Assembly: GCA_009746045.1 (NCBI GenBank)
Contig: RPFO01001489.1
Location: 111,001-175,000 of the forward strand
Length of the DNA stretch: 64,000 nt
Reading direction: 5' to 3'
Source of the DNA: Mesostigma viride
Lineage: Eukaryota > Streptophyta > Mesostigmatophyceae > Mesostigmatales > Mesostigmataceae
Shown here: in pieces, positions 42,795 to 54,944 of the stretch
Layout of the letters: each line of letters starts with the position of its first letter
Position numbering within the stretch: the first letter of the stretch is position 1
Made by a program: the position numbers and the translations under genes
Notes under the pieces: generated by a model
What the model saw: the letters and a program-made list of their open reading frames with translations, nothing else
Databases searched by the model: none
What the model was told of the DNA's origin: nothing

Positions 42795-45237
42795 GGATGG
42801 GACTGAGGATGGGGTTGATGGATGGGCGGTGGGAGCGCAAGCACACAAGTATGTGCGGCACGACAACCCTTCAACCACGTGTGGACATGCACGTCGTCCG
42901 GCCAAACCCAGTCTCATGACACGACGGGAGGGCTTCCATACGCCCGCGGGCGGGCCGACCTCGCCCTTGCCATGCGGACATCTGTCTGCCGGCGTGATGC
43001 CACCATCCGCCCATGCCACCATCCGGTGGATCATGAGCTCTCCGGCTTTTATCTTTGAGTTCTCCTGTTTCGTGATGAGCCATTCAGGTTTCGTGGACCA
43101 TTAATTAGACTATGGTTTCGTGGACCATGGTCTCGTGGACCTGGGCTCTGACCCGGCTCCGTGGTTTCGTGGACCGGGGCTGCACGGTTAAACAATCACA
43201 TGGTGGAAGGCAATCACCTGGTAGTTTGCTGCCCCTCCAGACAGCTGGGCCTGTGAGGAGTGGCCATGGCCCCTGCCAGCTATTTGCCCTGCTCACCGCT
43301 CCGGGTCCTCGCCTGAGTGTTTCGCCAAAGGCGACGTTCGGCACCGTCGTGGCCATCGCGCAGGGACCAGCACTGCAGGACCTGCTTTGAGGGCCATACC
43401 AGCCACGAACGTGGCTGCGTTCCCCGATGCTGGATCGAGTCCAAACAGACTTCAGAGTCCACATGGACTTGTCTGGCTGGGCAAGCATCGGACTGCTCGT
43501 GCGGCTACTGGGCAGGAGCGAGTTCATTTGCCTGCAGGCGTGCCGGGTGGTTGCCATGTTGCGCTCGTGGGATTATGGTGAGGCCTACGAAGCCGCTCGG
43601 GTGCCCCGAGTCTTTGCCCAGTTTCCCTGTTTCAAGCTCTGATGGTGGAGAGAGTAGGAGGGTGCAACCGGATGAGGGCTTAGTTGACCAGTCCTTTCAT
43701 GGGATATCTGATATATGCCTCAGATCCTGTAATGAAGGGGGGCTGCTGGCCGCATGCAGCCTCGCAGCACCATTGGTACGTAGCATGCACACTAGTCACC
43801 AGCCATCAGCCACGTGCAGAGCTTTCCGATAGAAAGCCTGCTCCCGAGAGAAGGCTGAGAAGTTCGCCCCGTCGATGCCAGGAAGCCCTTCATGCTTCCA
43901 TGCACGCTTACGGGAGAGCAGTCTAAATTTCCAGGTATTTGGAAGATCTCAGTGCACGTATGATGTAAAACCTCGTTACACCTGTGCAATGTGGTTGTGG
44001 ATGTATCCTGCATGGCATGGAAGGAGGGTCACAGGCTTGAGCTCACCCTTGCCTGGCCTTGGCTAAACGAAGGGACGCCCTGAGGAGTTTGTTTCGTCCA
44101 TGTCCATTGTGAAGGACTTGGATCCAAAGACATGCTGTGGCAACTGTGATAGGTGCAGTTGCTAGTTGTCTTATAGACAGATTTGAAGAAGTCCCAGGTT
44201 GTGCATGGACAATATGAGACATGAGGTGGTAATTGTCAAAAGCTGGGCCGCGCAAGCAGGTCAGTTCTGTTTTATTGCGTGTTATTTCCTGTCCGACTCA
44301 TTAGCTTTTCTTGTGACAGGCATTTCATAGATTTTCAGTTTTAGTTACCGGTGTAATTCCTATGGAACTTGTCTGTTCTTGTCCAAGGAGCCGCCTAGGG
44401 TGCCCAATAATGAATTCACGTTTTCATGGTATGCGCACTTGGTTCTGTGTTGTCCAAGTGTACACTAAAATCTCATCTACTTATCGATAAGACAACCAGC
44501 GCAGGCCAGAAATTTTATTTATATAATTCAAGTTATTTTATTATTGAGTGAGAAGTTATTTGATGTGATTATGCACTATTTAATTAAAACCGCGCTCCTG
44601 TTGGGGAGTCACCAAGCACATGCAAGCATACATATCCCTGCTTCTCCCGATTTCTGGCCTGCACTGGTTGTCTCCTTGATACATATCCCTAGCTGGGACC
44701 CAAAGTGCCTGTAATCCCTGGTTCCTAAATGTTCAGCAAGGAGGGCAGAGATCGACACCCATGATCCCTCTCTCACCGCCAAGAAGGCAGGCCATGATCT
44801 TAATTATCGATCAAAGACTATGCTCGATCACGTACGAGGAGAGCCCGGCATCCACTGCATGTGGGTGTGCACAATTTAAGTCGATCCTGAGGTCAGCGCA
44901 GACACGTACTTTGCGGATGCGAGGCTACTAAAAGGGTTAAGAGGCATCCCGGCTGAGCCTTGGCAAACACATAATCACTATTGTGGAGCTGTGCGGTCAG
45001 AGCGCAATGATGAGGCGCTACTTGGCATGGTATCGTAATTGATTAATTATGATGAAACTCGCGCTCCCATCGATATTGGGGAGTCACGAAGCACAATCAT
45101 CGAATAATACAGAGCTGTTAAAGTGCTTTTTATCATCCCTGTATGTTGCACACTATCCTGGCATACCATCCTGACTGTGACCTGGCCTGGCCCCAAGGAC
45201 TAGCCCCGCAGGGCGGGCCGGTCGACCCGGCTGCCAT
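42795..45237. other. Gene-free interval with scattered retroposon ends
   Basis: Begins with the channel 3' UTR. A small GTTTCGTGGACC repeat lies at 43092-43175. R1 fragments lie near 44490 (+) and 44650 (-). LINE A-type tail hairpins in minus orientation lie near 44580-44625 and 45035-45105. No ORF is supported. Confidence 0.45.
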
Positions 45238-47249
45238 TAATTAGGAACATAACTCCGTTGGGAGTATATGTAGCACATAGCCCTGAGAAGGGGCATATGA
45301 GCCTATAATACATTCTAAGCTACTTCCTGCAAGGGTGGGAATGTAAACAACACTTGCTCTAGGTGCACCAGGGCACCCGCACCCTCATGGTCTATCACGC
45401 TATGCCCGGGTAAGGGGGGAGCATGCCTGTGAGGGGGGAGATCATCATGGCTATACAAGAGCTATGGCATGGCTTCTCAGCAGAGAGTGACTCCCTGCAT
45501 GGGCACAACATTACTAAATAAGGCTAGGCATCGTCTGGAGTGTGGCACATCATAGGCACACGTGTACATGGTTAAATAAAGCGCGGGGCTTAGCTGGGAT
45601 AGTGCCTCTAGGAGGCGTACATGTACATGGCCACGGTCTCTATTCTGCACTACTACTGCTGTATTCCCCTAAGCTGGGGCGTCTGGAGTCGCTGGGGCCG
45701 CGGGGGGGGGGGGGGTCGCCTGCCAGGGCTTGTGGCCGACGTAGATGGCCGCCCCCTTCCAGTACACCGGCTGCCCCGCCTTGGTCTGCCGGAGCTGGAG
45801 GTAGGTCGGCCATAGCTCCCGTCGCCGTTGTTGCTGCGCCAGGGTCAAGTCGTCATCAAGGGTGACTGAGAGAGTCTTCTCGAGCCGCTTGCGGCGTCTG
45901 AGAAAAGAAATCTTGTCCGCCGGGGTCTTAAAGGTGAGGAGGAGCGGGGGCGGCCCTGCCTTACCCCGCGCGCGGGGAAGGCGGTGGGCAGCCAGCTCGA
46001 TCTCACCGTTAAGGCCCATGCGACCAAGGATTTCTCTCTCAAACGCACGCAAAAGCTTCTCGGAATTCTCACCTTCCTCCATCTTGAAGTTCTAGCTTGA
46101 CAATGACGTTGAGGCTGCGCTTGGCGAGCTCGGCCTCCTCGCGGAGGTCAAGCGTCTGCCGTTGAAGCTGGGCTGCGACGGCGGAGGTGGTGGAGGTGGT
46201 ATGTTGCTTAAGCATGTCCGCCCAGGTGGTACGTGATGGGAGGAGCATCGCCGGCCAGGCCAGCCGAGGCTGGCTTGGCGGCAATGTCCTTCACCGCCTG
46301 GGCGGTGAGGCCTGCGGTATTCTGCAGAACTTCGATAGCAATGGCGTTGTCCTTAAGACGCTGGTCGATGTCACGGAGCTGGGCGGTGATGGCGTCGGAG
46401 GAGGGGGTGGTGGCGGTGGAGGAGGCGAGGAGGGTGGAGGTGGCGGTGGAGATGGTGGAGGTGGCGGTGGAGAGGAGGGGGAGCTCGGCAGCCAACGTGC
46501 TGCCCATGGCCGCCACATCTGCTGCGATGGGGGCCACGTGCTGCTCGAGGGCCTCCTTGAGGAGTGAGCGGATGGAGGATTCGGTTAAGGTGGTGGTGAG
46601 GGGCTTTGGGGGCCAAAGCTCCTCGAGGGAGCGGCCGAGGAGGGAGAAAAGGACGCGAATCTGAAGGTGGGGGCGGCGGCATTGGAGGATTTTGTCGAAG
46701 TTGTGGGTGCGTCTCTGGAAAGCATCGGTGAGGCGGCCCTGATGGAAGAGTTGCTTGCACATCTCGAGATCAAGCGAGGCATACGATCCGAAAAACACGT
46801 AGCTCAGGATCTTGTCGGGGTTGAGCTTGTCAAAAAAGCCCGGCTGGCTGGCGTCAAAGTCGAACTCCTCCCAGGTCGGCTCGGCAGGGCGACTGCGCTT
46901 GGGTTCAGGCGACGCTGCTGGCGAGGCGGCCAGAGGGGGCTGGGCGGCCACTAGAGCTTGGCTAGTGGCGCCGCTGCCTTCTGGACCGGTTGGCGAAGCT
47001 GCAGCCGGGGCTGCAGACGTATTTTCATTGCTAAGCGCAGCCGCCAGGCTGCGTTGCGTCGAGAGGCGTTTGCTCATCGTATATGGCGTAATAGCTTCGG
47101 AAAATTATATCAGCATGCACATGCGTCATAAAAAGACGCGTCGATTGTGATATTCACGGCTAAATTCGGTGCTCAAACGTGAAAGTTATGAGCTCCGCCG
47201 TCAGCCATGGCTACCTCGTGGCTCGTAGCTTGAATGAATGATACGCTTG
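45238..47249 (-). mobile_element. ORF1-only LINE-like element, group II, complete ends
   Basis: A 2,012-bp insertion with a 14-bp duplication GACCCGGCTGCCAT (45224-45237 and 47250-47263). Read on the minus strand: 5' UTR with GGCTGACGGCGGAGCTCA and ATAATTTTCCGAAGC, ORF1, 3' UTR, GCCCCTTCTCAGGGCTATGT, hairpin ACTCCCAACGGAGT, TTAA tail. Full-length with only ORF1, which shows that the missing ORF2 is not due to truncation. Confidence 0.8.
45669..47077 (-). pseudogene. ORF1p-like copy, group II, one frame break
   Basis: Starts MSKRLSTQRSLAAAL and runs 289 residues through FDASQPGFFDKLNPDKIL and IRVLFSLLGRSLEELWPP to the coiled-coil-like part. A frame break near 46210-46080 follows. The C-terminal RRM/CTD-like part then resumes (LLLTFKTPADKISFLRRRKR, LDDDLTLAQQQRRRELWP, VYWKGAAIYVGHKPW). 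Confidence 0.7.
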
Positions 47250-47584
47250 GACCCGGCTGCCATACTAAATTAAATAGCTGCCATACTAGTGAACCATAAA
47301 AACGGATCCGAGTTCAGTTCGATCGGCAATTGCTCGGGCCGACCTAGGCAGTCGGTAGTTGGTCCCAGCCCGGCCAGTTTGAACACCGCAGCGACTTTTT
47401 CTAAATGATCACTGGACATCCTGCCTACCGACGGTAAAGCGTGGAAATTATAATTAGTACGTAGCCATGACTAGTCATGATTAGAGTTTTCGCCGGATCT
47501 TGTTATTAGGCCCGGTCTACTCGTAGACCTAGTGTCGTCCGTGTAGACACGGGGAGTCGATAAATATTGGTCATGAATTATATT

Positions 47585-47900
47585 GAAATTAAATTAAATT
47601 AACGCCTTGGAAGGACTAGGGTATATAGTTGTCTGAGAGGAAAGACACGTACGAAGGCCGCGGGAGCCGCGTGGCTAGCTATCTCTATGAAGACCTGCAT
47701 GGATCGGGAGACAGAGGGTGACAAGAAAGGTTGATAGGGAAAACACACACATACACACATGAGTATACATTACAAAGGGAAAAAGACAAAAGAAAAAGAA
47801 AGATTCAAGAAAAAAGAAAAGAAAATGTAAATGGTAATACTACGAACAATAATAAATACAGACAAAGTAAAGAGTAATAATTATAACAAAAACAAAAATG
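47585..47900 (-). mobile_element. Repeat F, second copy
   Basis: Inverse of the interrupted F copy at 10.1-11.3 kb. It shows the uninterrupted order and a tail (CCTTGGAAGG next to AATTAAATTAA on this strand). Function unknown. Confidence 0.5.
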
Positions 47901-48164
47901 GAATAAAGAAAGAGGTCATTGCTGGGATGCACATGGTGAGGCACAGGCGATTGGATGTTGGAATATGGGTCAGGAGTTCGATTTTTCAGCGCACATGGTG
48001 CCCAGCCGGGGGTCTCCTATGAGTACGTACGTCCTATATCCAACAGGGTCTACTAAAGCCTCGTGCCCAGCTCACTCCAATGAAAAAGTGTAAGGTGCAA
48101 AGGGGTAGGCAGTGAAAACAAAGACAGGATGAACAAACATAACTGTGAGAGTAATAAATAAATA

Positions 48165-48375
48165 AATAAATTAGGAACATGACTCCGTTGGGAGTACATA
48201 TAGCACATATCCCTGAGAAGGGGCATATGACTTTAAATACATTCTGGGCTACTTCCTGTGCACAAGGGTAGGATGTAAACTACACCTGCTCCAGATCTGC
48301 ACCACCATGATCTCTCAGAGCGCAAAGGGGGCCTAGCATGGGGTGAAAGATCAGCATGGCTATACAAAAGTCTCG
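48165..48375 (-). mobile_element. Group II 3' end fragment
   Basis: AGGAACATGACTCCGTTGGG, then CCCTGAGAAGGGGCATATG, then the group II 3' UTR in minus orientation. 5'-truncated. Confidence 0.65.
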
Positions 48376-48429
48376 AGTGGACACGTGTGTAGTACTCCTA
48401 CACACACAGATCTCGAATGATTCATCTAG

Positions 48430-48665
48430 TACCAAATCCGAAAGGCTTGCATCACTCCCCGGAAAGGAAAACTTTTGCGGATGACTGTAGGTTTCAGTTG
48501 GCGATGCCTTAGAATCGATCAGGAGACGTCCGTCCTATAGTCAGCAAAATTGGTGCGAGAGGTCCCCAGTTCGATTCCGGCCTAGATTCATTTGCAGATC
48601 GCGTTTTCCGCGGACCGGCACTGAACGCAAATGGTTTTCACCTTTACGGCGTGCCAAATCAGAAT
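48430..48665 (+). mobile_element. Interspersed repeat G, second copy
   Basis: Same order as the copy at 16880-17140 with roughly 90% identity by eye. Includes GTCAGCAAAATTGGTGCGAG and AGTTCGATTCCGG (B-box-like). Confidence 0.5.
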
Positions 48666-48934
48666 ACAAAAGCTAGCTAGAGTAATTATAAAGAGGAGCA
48701 GAACTTTAAGGCACAAAGAGAAGTGGTAAATGAGAGAGAAAAGAAAGCAAGAAAGGAGTAAAAAATTAAAAAGAAAGAATAAAGTAATAAAATCATGATA
48801 ACCATGAAATGAGAAGAAGAACAAAGTATTACATACTACCAATTGTTGAATGAATGATGAAAAATGAAATAGTTAGGATTTTTCTAGACTAGGTAGATTA
48901 GCGTTTGGATAGTTCGATTACGCGGCTCTCTCCT

Positions 48935-49015
48935 TTCCACCACCCATCAAGGAATATGTGCTACATGATCTCCCAACGGAGGCATGTTATAATTTAATTT
49001 ATTTTTTAAAACTGT
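48935..49015 (+). mobile_element. LINE C tail-only fragment
   Basis: ATCAAGGAATATGTGCTACA, then TCTCCCAACGGAGGCATG, TTATAATTT and an AT tail. Similar in length to the 83-bp insertion at 10215-10297. The TSD is not clear. Confidence 0.6.
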
Positions 49016-49194
49016 TGAATAGGCATAGTACATAAGAAAGACACTGGAGAAGAAAAAGTAAAGTAAAAAAATAAATGATAATAAAAATAAAATAAATAAT
49101 ATAATAAATAAATAAATAAAAATGAGGTGGGGATGCATATGGAAACCCCTTGCAACGAACCGCGAGAAACAACCCACCCCCACCCCCACCCCCC

Positions 49195-49288
49195 CACCCC
49201 CCCACACACACATTGACACACGGCACATCGGTCGACACACACACACACACACACATGACACACACACACACACACCTGACACACACAG

Positions 49289-49361
<73 letters not shown>

Positions 49362-49362
49362 C
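49195..49362. repeat. (CA)n microsatellite
   Basis: CA-rich run broken by TGACA, GGCACA and similar interruptions. The His-Thr and Cys-Val frames are artefacts. Confidence 0.9.
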
Positions 49363-49522
49363 ATGCCCGCTGCACACGGCACACACTACGTATACATGTG
49401 CACACACCAAACAAACAAACCTATAATAAAATCTAGGCCGGCATGAGGGGTAATTGATGATGATCTTAATGAAGTTGCCAGAGCAGTAGGCGGGCGGTGA
49501 TATAGTCAATAGTATGATACCT

Positions 49523-49874
49523 CTCCGTGATTTGGACGAAGATGGGCCCAGGTCATAGCGAAGGCCAACGAGCCCCCCCCTGTGGGGAAGCGCCCGCGTG
49601 TGCAAACCCGGCCGCGGGAGCCGGCACGCCAGACAGCTCCGTCCCCTACTAATGAGTAGGGCAGCGTGAGGCTGTCTAGATAGATGTTGTAGTTCGAATG
49701 CCGTTAGATAGATGTCGTAGGTAGCTGATGTAGATAGCTAGATTACTGAAACGGCCGGTATACGTAGGACTGTTTGCAATGAGCACCCATCCACCTCCAT
49801 CCATCGGGGTTCAGTTAATGCTCCGTGACTCCCCAACGGGAGCACGAGTCTAATTAATCAATTAATTAATTAAT
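49523..49874 (+). mobile_element. LINE A 3' fragment
   Basis: A 352-bp insertion with a 10-bp duplication TATGATACCT (49513-49522 and 49875-49884). Matches 9780-10087: ORF2 C-terminal remnant (GGGAAGCGCCCGCGTGTGCA), AGATAGATGT 3' UTR, hairpin, TTAA tail. Confidence 0.75.
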
Positions 49875-50126
49875 TATGATACCTGAGCTGGGCTGACTGC
49901 GGCCCCGGCTATTCAGTGATCATGCGGTCGGTAGCCTACGGCCCGGCCGGTCGGCGGTTAGTAGCGGCGTATACCTGAGTACCCGGACACAATCTGGGAA
50001 GTATCGAATACCACTAACCAACTATTTGTACCTACTTTAAGATCTTTTGCCCCAAACCAGCCCTGCGATCTTAAACCTGAAATTCCTAAATCCAGGGTCT
50101 CGAGATATTAAACCTGGGAATCTTAA

Positions 50127-52209
50127 CCCTTGGATCGTGTCCAACTCGCCACTACAAATAGGGGCCAGTTGCACTTTGGAAGATAATGCCCACAAACCAA
50201 CCTAAAAACAATTTTACTGTCCATACTTGGACCAAAGCCCACACATATATTGATTTAAATGGGGGTCATGTCATTGGTCATGTTGCAATGTCCTATGGGT
50301 GCTAAATATAGCACCACCCTCAGGGGGGTGCGCGAGTGCGAAAAAAAACACATGTATTCTGCATTATTACACCTGAAAACAATTCCGTTGCTCCCAATAT
50401 TTTTCAGGCAGTTGCTTGGGTAGCCAGGCATGGCTTCTGAACACTGACATCATGGGTTGTCCCAGGGACCCAGCTGCACTATCTAAAAATAACTGGCCAC
50501 TACAAATAGGGTCCAGTTTGGCTGGTGACATTACAACTCAGAATTCTTATCCCATAGCAACAAAAAACATAATTGATGATCAAACATGCATTATATAATC
50601 AATTTCAGCCTGCAGAACATCCATAACAGCAATTAAACATAGGTAGCCATGCCAATGCACAGTCACATTCGTGCGTATCATGGCATGGGAAGGCCAAAGA
50701 CTACCCACCACACAAACCTACCACATGCACAGTTTTTCTAACATGCCAATGCTAGACTAAATGAGGTAAAGTAAGCCTACATCATTGGCAATGCTACTGT
50801 AGCTCCTCATATGCTGGGCTTCATCATATTGGCTGCTAACTGGCTATGGGGCGACAACTTGGCACTAAGAGGCATTACAACGGTAGGTGTGAACATGGTG
50901 CTTGTTACTTGCAGGGTAATGCTCAAAATGATCACTAACACGCAGCTTGAACTATATACTTCATGATGTTGTAAAAAAAACACCACCATGTGGTGGCTAC
51001 CAATGTCTACTAGCAGGTATACTGTGCCAAGGCCCAAATGCATGCATAGCAAGGGTGTGCAAGGGGCTACGTAACCCATGCATCCACAACATAACAAATG
51101 ACCTCCATATGCTTGCTTAAGGTGAAAACACACAGAGACACTGCATTGACCTTCTTTTGTATGCAAGCAAGGCACTGGGGACTCCACAGGTGTTACATGA
51201 AGACAGATGGGGTGGCTGCACAACTGCATTACAAACAAAGCCAAAAGGCTAACAAAAAACTGGCCAGGACACCATCTTTCTGAGTAATTTAGGCTGTGCA
51301 AACCATCTTGATACCATATAGAACTTATTTTCATGTAACAAAATTCATTATTATAGTATATTTGGTACAGACGCAGCCAATCGTGAACAAAACGGATGAA
51401 AATCTGACCGTAATGGTTGTGCGCAACCACTACCACAAACCATTACAGAAAAGTGGTAAAGAAGCGACTTTGACATCCCAAACCTTCGACAATGAGTCCT
51501 AGATTACTTACCGAATGATAGGACGACTTAACCTTGTCGACGGTAACCGCAGGGACACTAAACTGCGCCAGGTCAAAACCGCAAAAATAAGGCTAACGGA
51601 CAGCTAGCAAGCTGACGACAGGACCGATGCGTTGAGACTTTCCTGGCCCACGACACTAATGAAATATTCGAAATACATCGTAAGAAATGTACTCGATGAG
51701 AAATATTCAGTGACAAAGCCGCTTATAACAAGTGCTAGCTTCATCGTCACTCCCGTCACAATAAACGCGCATTGACGCAGTAAAACCCAGTCCAAGATGA
51801 TTGCGCGAAGCCGTAGTTGTTGCGCGACTGCGGCTATAGCATCTTTATAACGTATAAATCATGCCTACAAAATTTTGAACGAATCCATGCATCGATGCTC
51901 CTACACCAATCAGTTTTCTGCACCGCCATAGCCTCGAATTTGCATGTACGTAATTATTTTACATTCACTTTCGTCCCGGTGGACCTGGGTACCCCCTGTA
52001 CTTTGGCCCTGAATTAGTCCCTGTAAACCTGGTCTGAACATAGTGATGTCCGGTATCAGGGCGTAGAACACATCTAGCTCTAGCAGCAGACCTAAAAATA
52101 TCACGGAAATGTCTACTGGCATTCGCGCCGCGCCGCTTCCCATCTGTCCCCTATTCGTAGGGGCGAGTTGAACTGGCCACTATAAATAGGGGACAGCACG
52201 ATCCAAGGG
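50127..52209. mobile_element. piggyBac-like element, non-autonomous (2,083 bp)
   Basis: Ends in perfect 13-bp inverted repeats CCCTTGGATCGTG (50127-50139) and CACGATCCAAGGG (52197-52209). TTAA lies on both outer sides (50123-50126 and 52210-52213). TTAA targets with short TIRs starting CCC are diagnostic of the piggyBac superfamily. Subterminal motifs CACTACAAATAGGGGCCAGT (near 50151), a near copy at 50495 and inverted/direct copies at 52145-52190 resemble the internal repeats of piggyBac ends. No frame shows the DDD transposase. A 209-residue minus frame (50807-51436) has no recognised motif. Confidence 0.75.
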
Positions 52210-52213
52210 TTAA

Positions 52214-52969
52214 ACGTGTGTGGGGTGGGGGGTGTGACAGTTTTAATGACAGTTTTTAGTTTTTACCTAGGTTTTAGTTTTTAGGACGGGCCGAAAATGT
52301 TAGTTTGGTGCGGGCCGAAAAGGCCGTACAAGGAATCCGGAATCTCTTTGCTAGATTCCATGGGCCCTCGCATCTGCTGCTCGACCCACGCGGACTTTCA
52401 CGTTTACCCACTCCAAACTTTCCGTGTTGACCGCCGACCGGGTCAGCGTGCGGTCAAACGGTGCCGTCGCCCGTCATGCCGCTGCTGCAACTAGGAATCT
52501 AATAACGGCCACCTTCCCTAGCCTGGCCTCGTCTCTGAGTCACCAGCCGGCAGCCACCCATTATTGTTGTGCAGGACTGCAGGCGACAGGCGATGAGTTG
52601 AGTTGAGTATATTCCTGCGCTGGTTGTCCGACAGGGCCGGGGGTTGTTGTTGTTGTTGTTGTTGCCCATGGGGATGCAGATAGAGGGGGTAATAACCATG
52701 GAGCCACAGACTGTTGCCCAATGCCCATGTGCGGCGTGGGCCCAACAACACCAACAACAACCAGCCAACTACTCTCAGTCATTTTGTACCAGCGAATGAA
52801 TTGCGTTCAGGTGTCAAAAGCTGCAGAGTCCTGGCTGACTCGGATCTGGCTGTTGATGATGCCGGTATCCCGAACGGGACGAGGATTTATCTGTGGGGAT
52901 TTGTCCGTGTCGATCTAGCGAAACCGACCAGGCGACATCGCTTTTTCCTTCGACAGGAATAGCGTCGCC
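52214..52969. other. Upstream flank of the 52970 ORF
   Basis: No ORF supported. Contains an R1 fragment (52612-52630), (GTT)7 near 52644 and CAACAACACCAACAACAACC near 52743. Probably promoter and 5' UTR plus a small retroposon. Confidence 0.35.
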
Positions 52970-53566
52970 ATGGAGGACAAGCAAAAACAATTTGGCGCTC
53001 CCATGGGAAAAGAAGGCAACGCATCGATGAACGGGTTGCTCCGACGTCGAGCCGACGTGTGGAAATGCAAGCTTGCGGCCTTGGAGCGTGAGAGACATGC
53101 GGCCACACCCATGCTGAACGACTGTGCGCTCGATAAATGCGCCAATTACAATGCTGCATCCGCGGTGCATTCGAACAACTACCAGCTGAGAAAACATGAA
53201 ACGGCCCGGGCGCCCGAGCCCTCTTTGAAGATGCGAGGGTTTATGAGGCGTAGAGGTGAAGAGTACATGGCCAAGCTGAAGTCTATGGAGGACGCCAGAA
53301 AACGGGAGATTCCTGTTTTGGAAGATACCGCCATGGGTAAATGCCAGAGCATGATGAGCGTGCCTGCAGCTGCGTGGCGTCCTCCAAGAGAAAGAGTGCC
53401 AATTGTGGTCGACACGGGGCTCCCGCCGCGCCCCGTCCAAGTACAGCATGCGCATCAAGATGCGCCTATGTCACCGGCTGTGACCACCGACAAGGACGCA
53501 TTTTACAACAACCACGGCCGACAAAAAAGCGACCTGTTGCAAGCGGTTGCTGTTGCAAGCTGTTGA
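52970..53566 (+). CDS. Uncharacterised 198-aa protein with a two-fold internal repeat
   Basis: The start context GTCGCCATGG is a good eukaryotic initiation site. Basic, Met/Cys-containing and charged. Two about 37-residue units align: residues 22-58 (LLRRRADVWKCKLAALERER, then TPMLNDCALDKC) and 89-125 (FMRRRGEEYMAKLKSMEDAR, then IPVLEDTAMGKC). The pattern is RRR-x5-6-K-x2-(L/M)-E-x-x-R-x5-P-x-L-x-D-x-A-x-x-K-C. This suggests two similar helical modules. The C-terminal third is Pro/Val-rich. No family recognised. It may continue in further exons: an open stretch at 53580-53752 ends near a possible donor, and LKMRGMLREYG at 53828 echoes LKMRGFMRRRG. Confidence 0.5.
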   Translation: MEDKQKQFGAPMGKEGNASMNGLLRRRADVWKCKLAALERERHAATPMLNDCALDKCANYNAASAVHSNNYQLRKHETARAPEPSLKMRGFMRRRGEEYMAKLKSMEDARKREIPVLEDTAMGKCQSMMSVPAAAWRPPRERVPIVVDTGLPPRPVQVQHAHQDAPMSPAVTTDKDAFYNNHGRQKSDLLQAVAVASC

Positions 53567-54315
53567 TTCGGCGATCTGCGTATTTCTCTCTCATACGCAT
53601 GTATCAACTTCGGGCATTCGGATCTCAGGGCGTTTTTAGGTCGGCGCCTAGTCCAATTTATCAGGAGCGCTCCTGTTCAGGAGCTGCCGTTGTAAATATC
53701 AAACGCAGAGAAAGGCACTTACGAAACGCTGAAGCAGCAATCGCCAAGCAGTGAGTAGTGTGGATGCCATGCATTCTGTGGCCGTGTGATGTATATATGT
53801 AAACAATGGGTTTAAGAAGCCATCTGAAGATGCGGGGGATGCTCCGAGAATACGGATCTGCACCTCCCCAGATGGCTTGGGCTTGCTGTTGCACCAGTAT
53901 AAGCCACGAATTCCTCGCCTTGCAGTTAACGCCCTTTATGTTGGAATCGTCAGAGATGGTTCCCTATAGTTTTGGAGCTACGTGGCCTTGTATTTTTGGG
54001 AAAATGGACATTCCTGACGGTTGAGGTTAAACGCTTATATGACCCAGCCAAGAATGCTATTCTTAGCATTCAGTTCCTTAGGACACTTTGTGGATTGTTG
54101 CGATTACTGGGTCAATGATGTGTGGGTAAAAAATTTGTAGCACAACGCATATTCAGTTAATGTACACTTGATGCGCCAAAAAGGTGTTCATGTGAATTGC
54201 GACATTTGCCAGCATACAGCAGCATCTGCAACATGCATGCATCACATCCGTGCTCTGACCAGATGGGATCCTGGATCGGTACCTGTATCATGATCGATGA
54301 TGCATCGCCCCGTGG
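53567..54315. other. Gene-free or possible extra exons
   Basis: Short frames at 53599-53754 and 53806-54021 could be exons of the 52970 gene, but splice sites cannot be fixed. No repeats recognised before 54316. Confidence 0.3.
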
Positions 54316-54330
54316 CTGACGATCAATTAA

Positions 54331-54683
54331 ATTAAATTATAACATGACTCCGTGGGGAGATCATGTAGCATGTCGTGCTACATGATCTCTGAGCACGTAT
54401 TCCCTTGCTTCATGGGCTTGCCCACAGGGGCTGGCGTGTGGGCCTGGACAATGGTCTGCCACCTCTTCTTGTTCTGCATAGCAGTCTGAGCTAGAGGGAG
54501 GAAATGCGGTGTTCAAACTGGGCTGGAACCCGCACTAGGTCGGCCGGCCGGCCAGCAACTAATTTGTATAGTTCATGGCAGGTTTACCAACCTCACTGTG
54601 TCCGGGAATGTCCTAATTGGGGCCAGGCCATGCAGGTCAGGATATGCCGCCCCGGCTGGCCAAGCCGCTGGGGGCCGGCCAGA
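54331..54683 (-). mobile_element. LINE C 3' fragment
   Basis: A 15-bp duplication CTGACGATCAATTAA (54316-54330 and 54684-54698). The minus strand runs from a 5'-truncated 3' UTR matching 8560-8840 (TTGCCCACAGGGGCT, CCACCTCTTCTTGTTCTGCA) to TAACATGACTCCGTGGGGAG and an AATT tail. Confidence 0.75.
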
Positions 54684-54695
54684 CTGACGATCAAT

Positions 54696-54944
54696 TAATT
54701 CATTAATTAACTAATGAAGAACATAACTCGGTTGGGAGTGCTCATATGTAACACATAGCCCTGAGAGGGGGCATATGGCTAATTGTAACACATTCAGAGC
54801 TACAACCTGCAGGTGGGGGGATGTGAACCGCCACCTACTCTGGGTGCACAAGGTGCACCTGCGCCACCATGATGTATCATATTACCTAGAAGACCTGCAC
54901 TTGGGGTGGGAGATTATTATGGCTAGTAGACAACGGCTAGGTTA
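54696..54944 (-). mobile_element. Group II 3' end, inserted at the same target word
   Basis: TGACGATCAAT at 54685-54695 and 54945-54955 bounds it. The same word at 54317 bounds the neighbouring LINE C insertion. The content is the group II 3' UTR and hairpin in minus orientation (AACATAACTCGGTTGGGAG, TAGCCCTGAGAGGGGGCAT). Confidence 0.7.

Noticed and set aside
43105-43832. ORFs of 150-171 codons after the channel gene
   Set aside because: No recognisable motifs, frames overlap on both strands, and they lie in the presumed 3' UTR or intergenic DNA.
50807-51436. 209-codon minus-strand ORF as a possible piggyBac transposase remnant
   Set aside because: No DDD motif, no Cys-rich C-terminus, and residue order does not match the family. 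AT-rich chance frame is more likely.
50151-52160. A CACTA (EnSpm) element, because CACTACAA occurs near one end
   Set aside because: The CACTA words are subterminal, occur in direct as well as inverted copies, and lack a 3-bp TSD. The outer TTAA/CCC ends fit piggyBac better.
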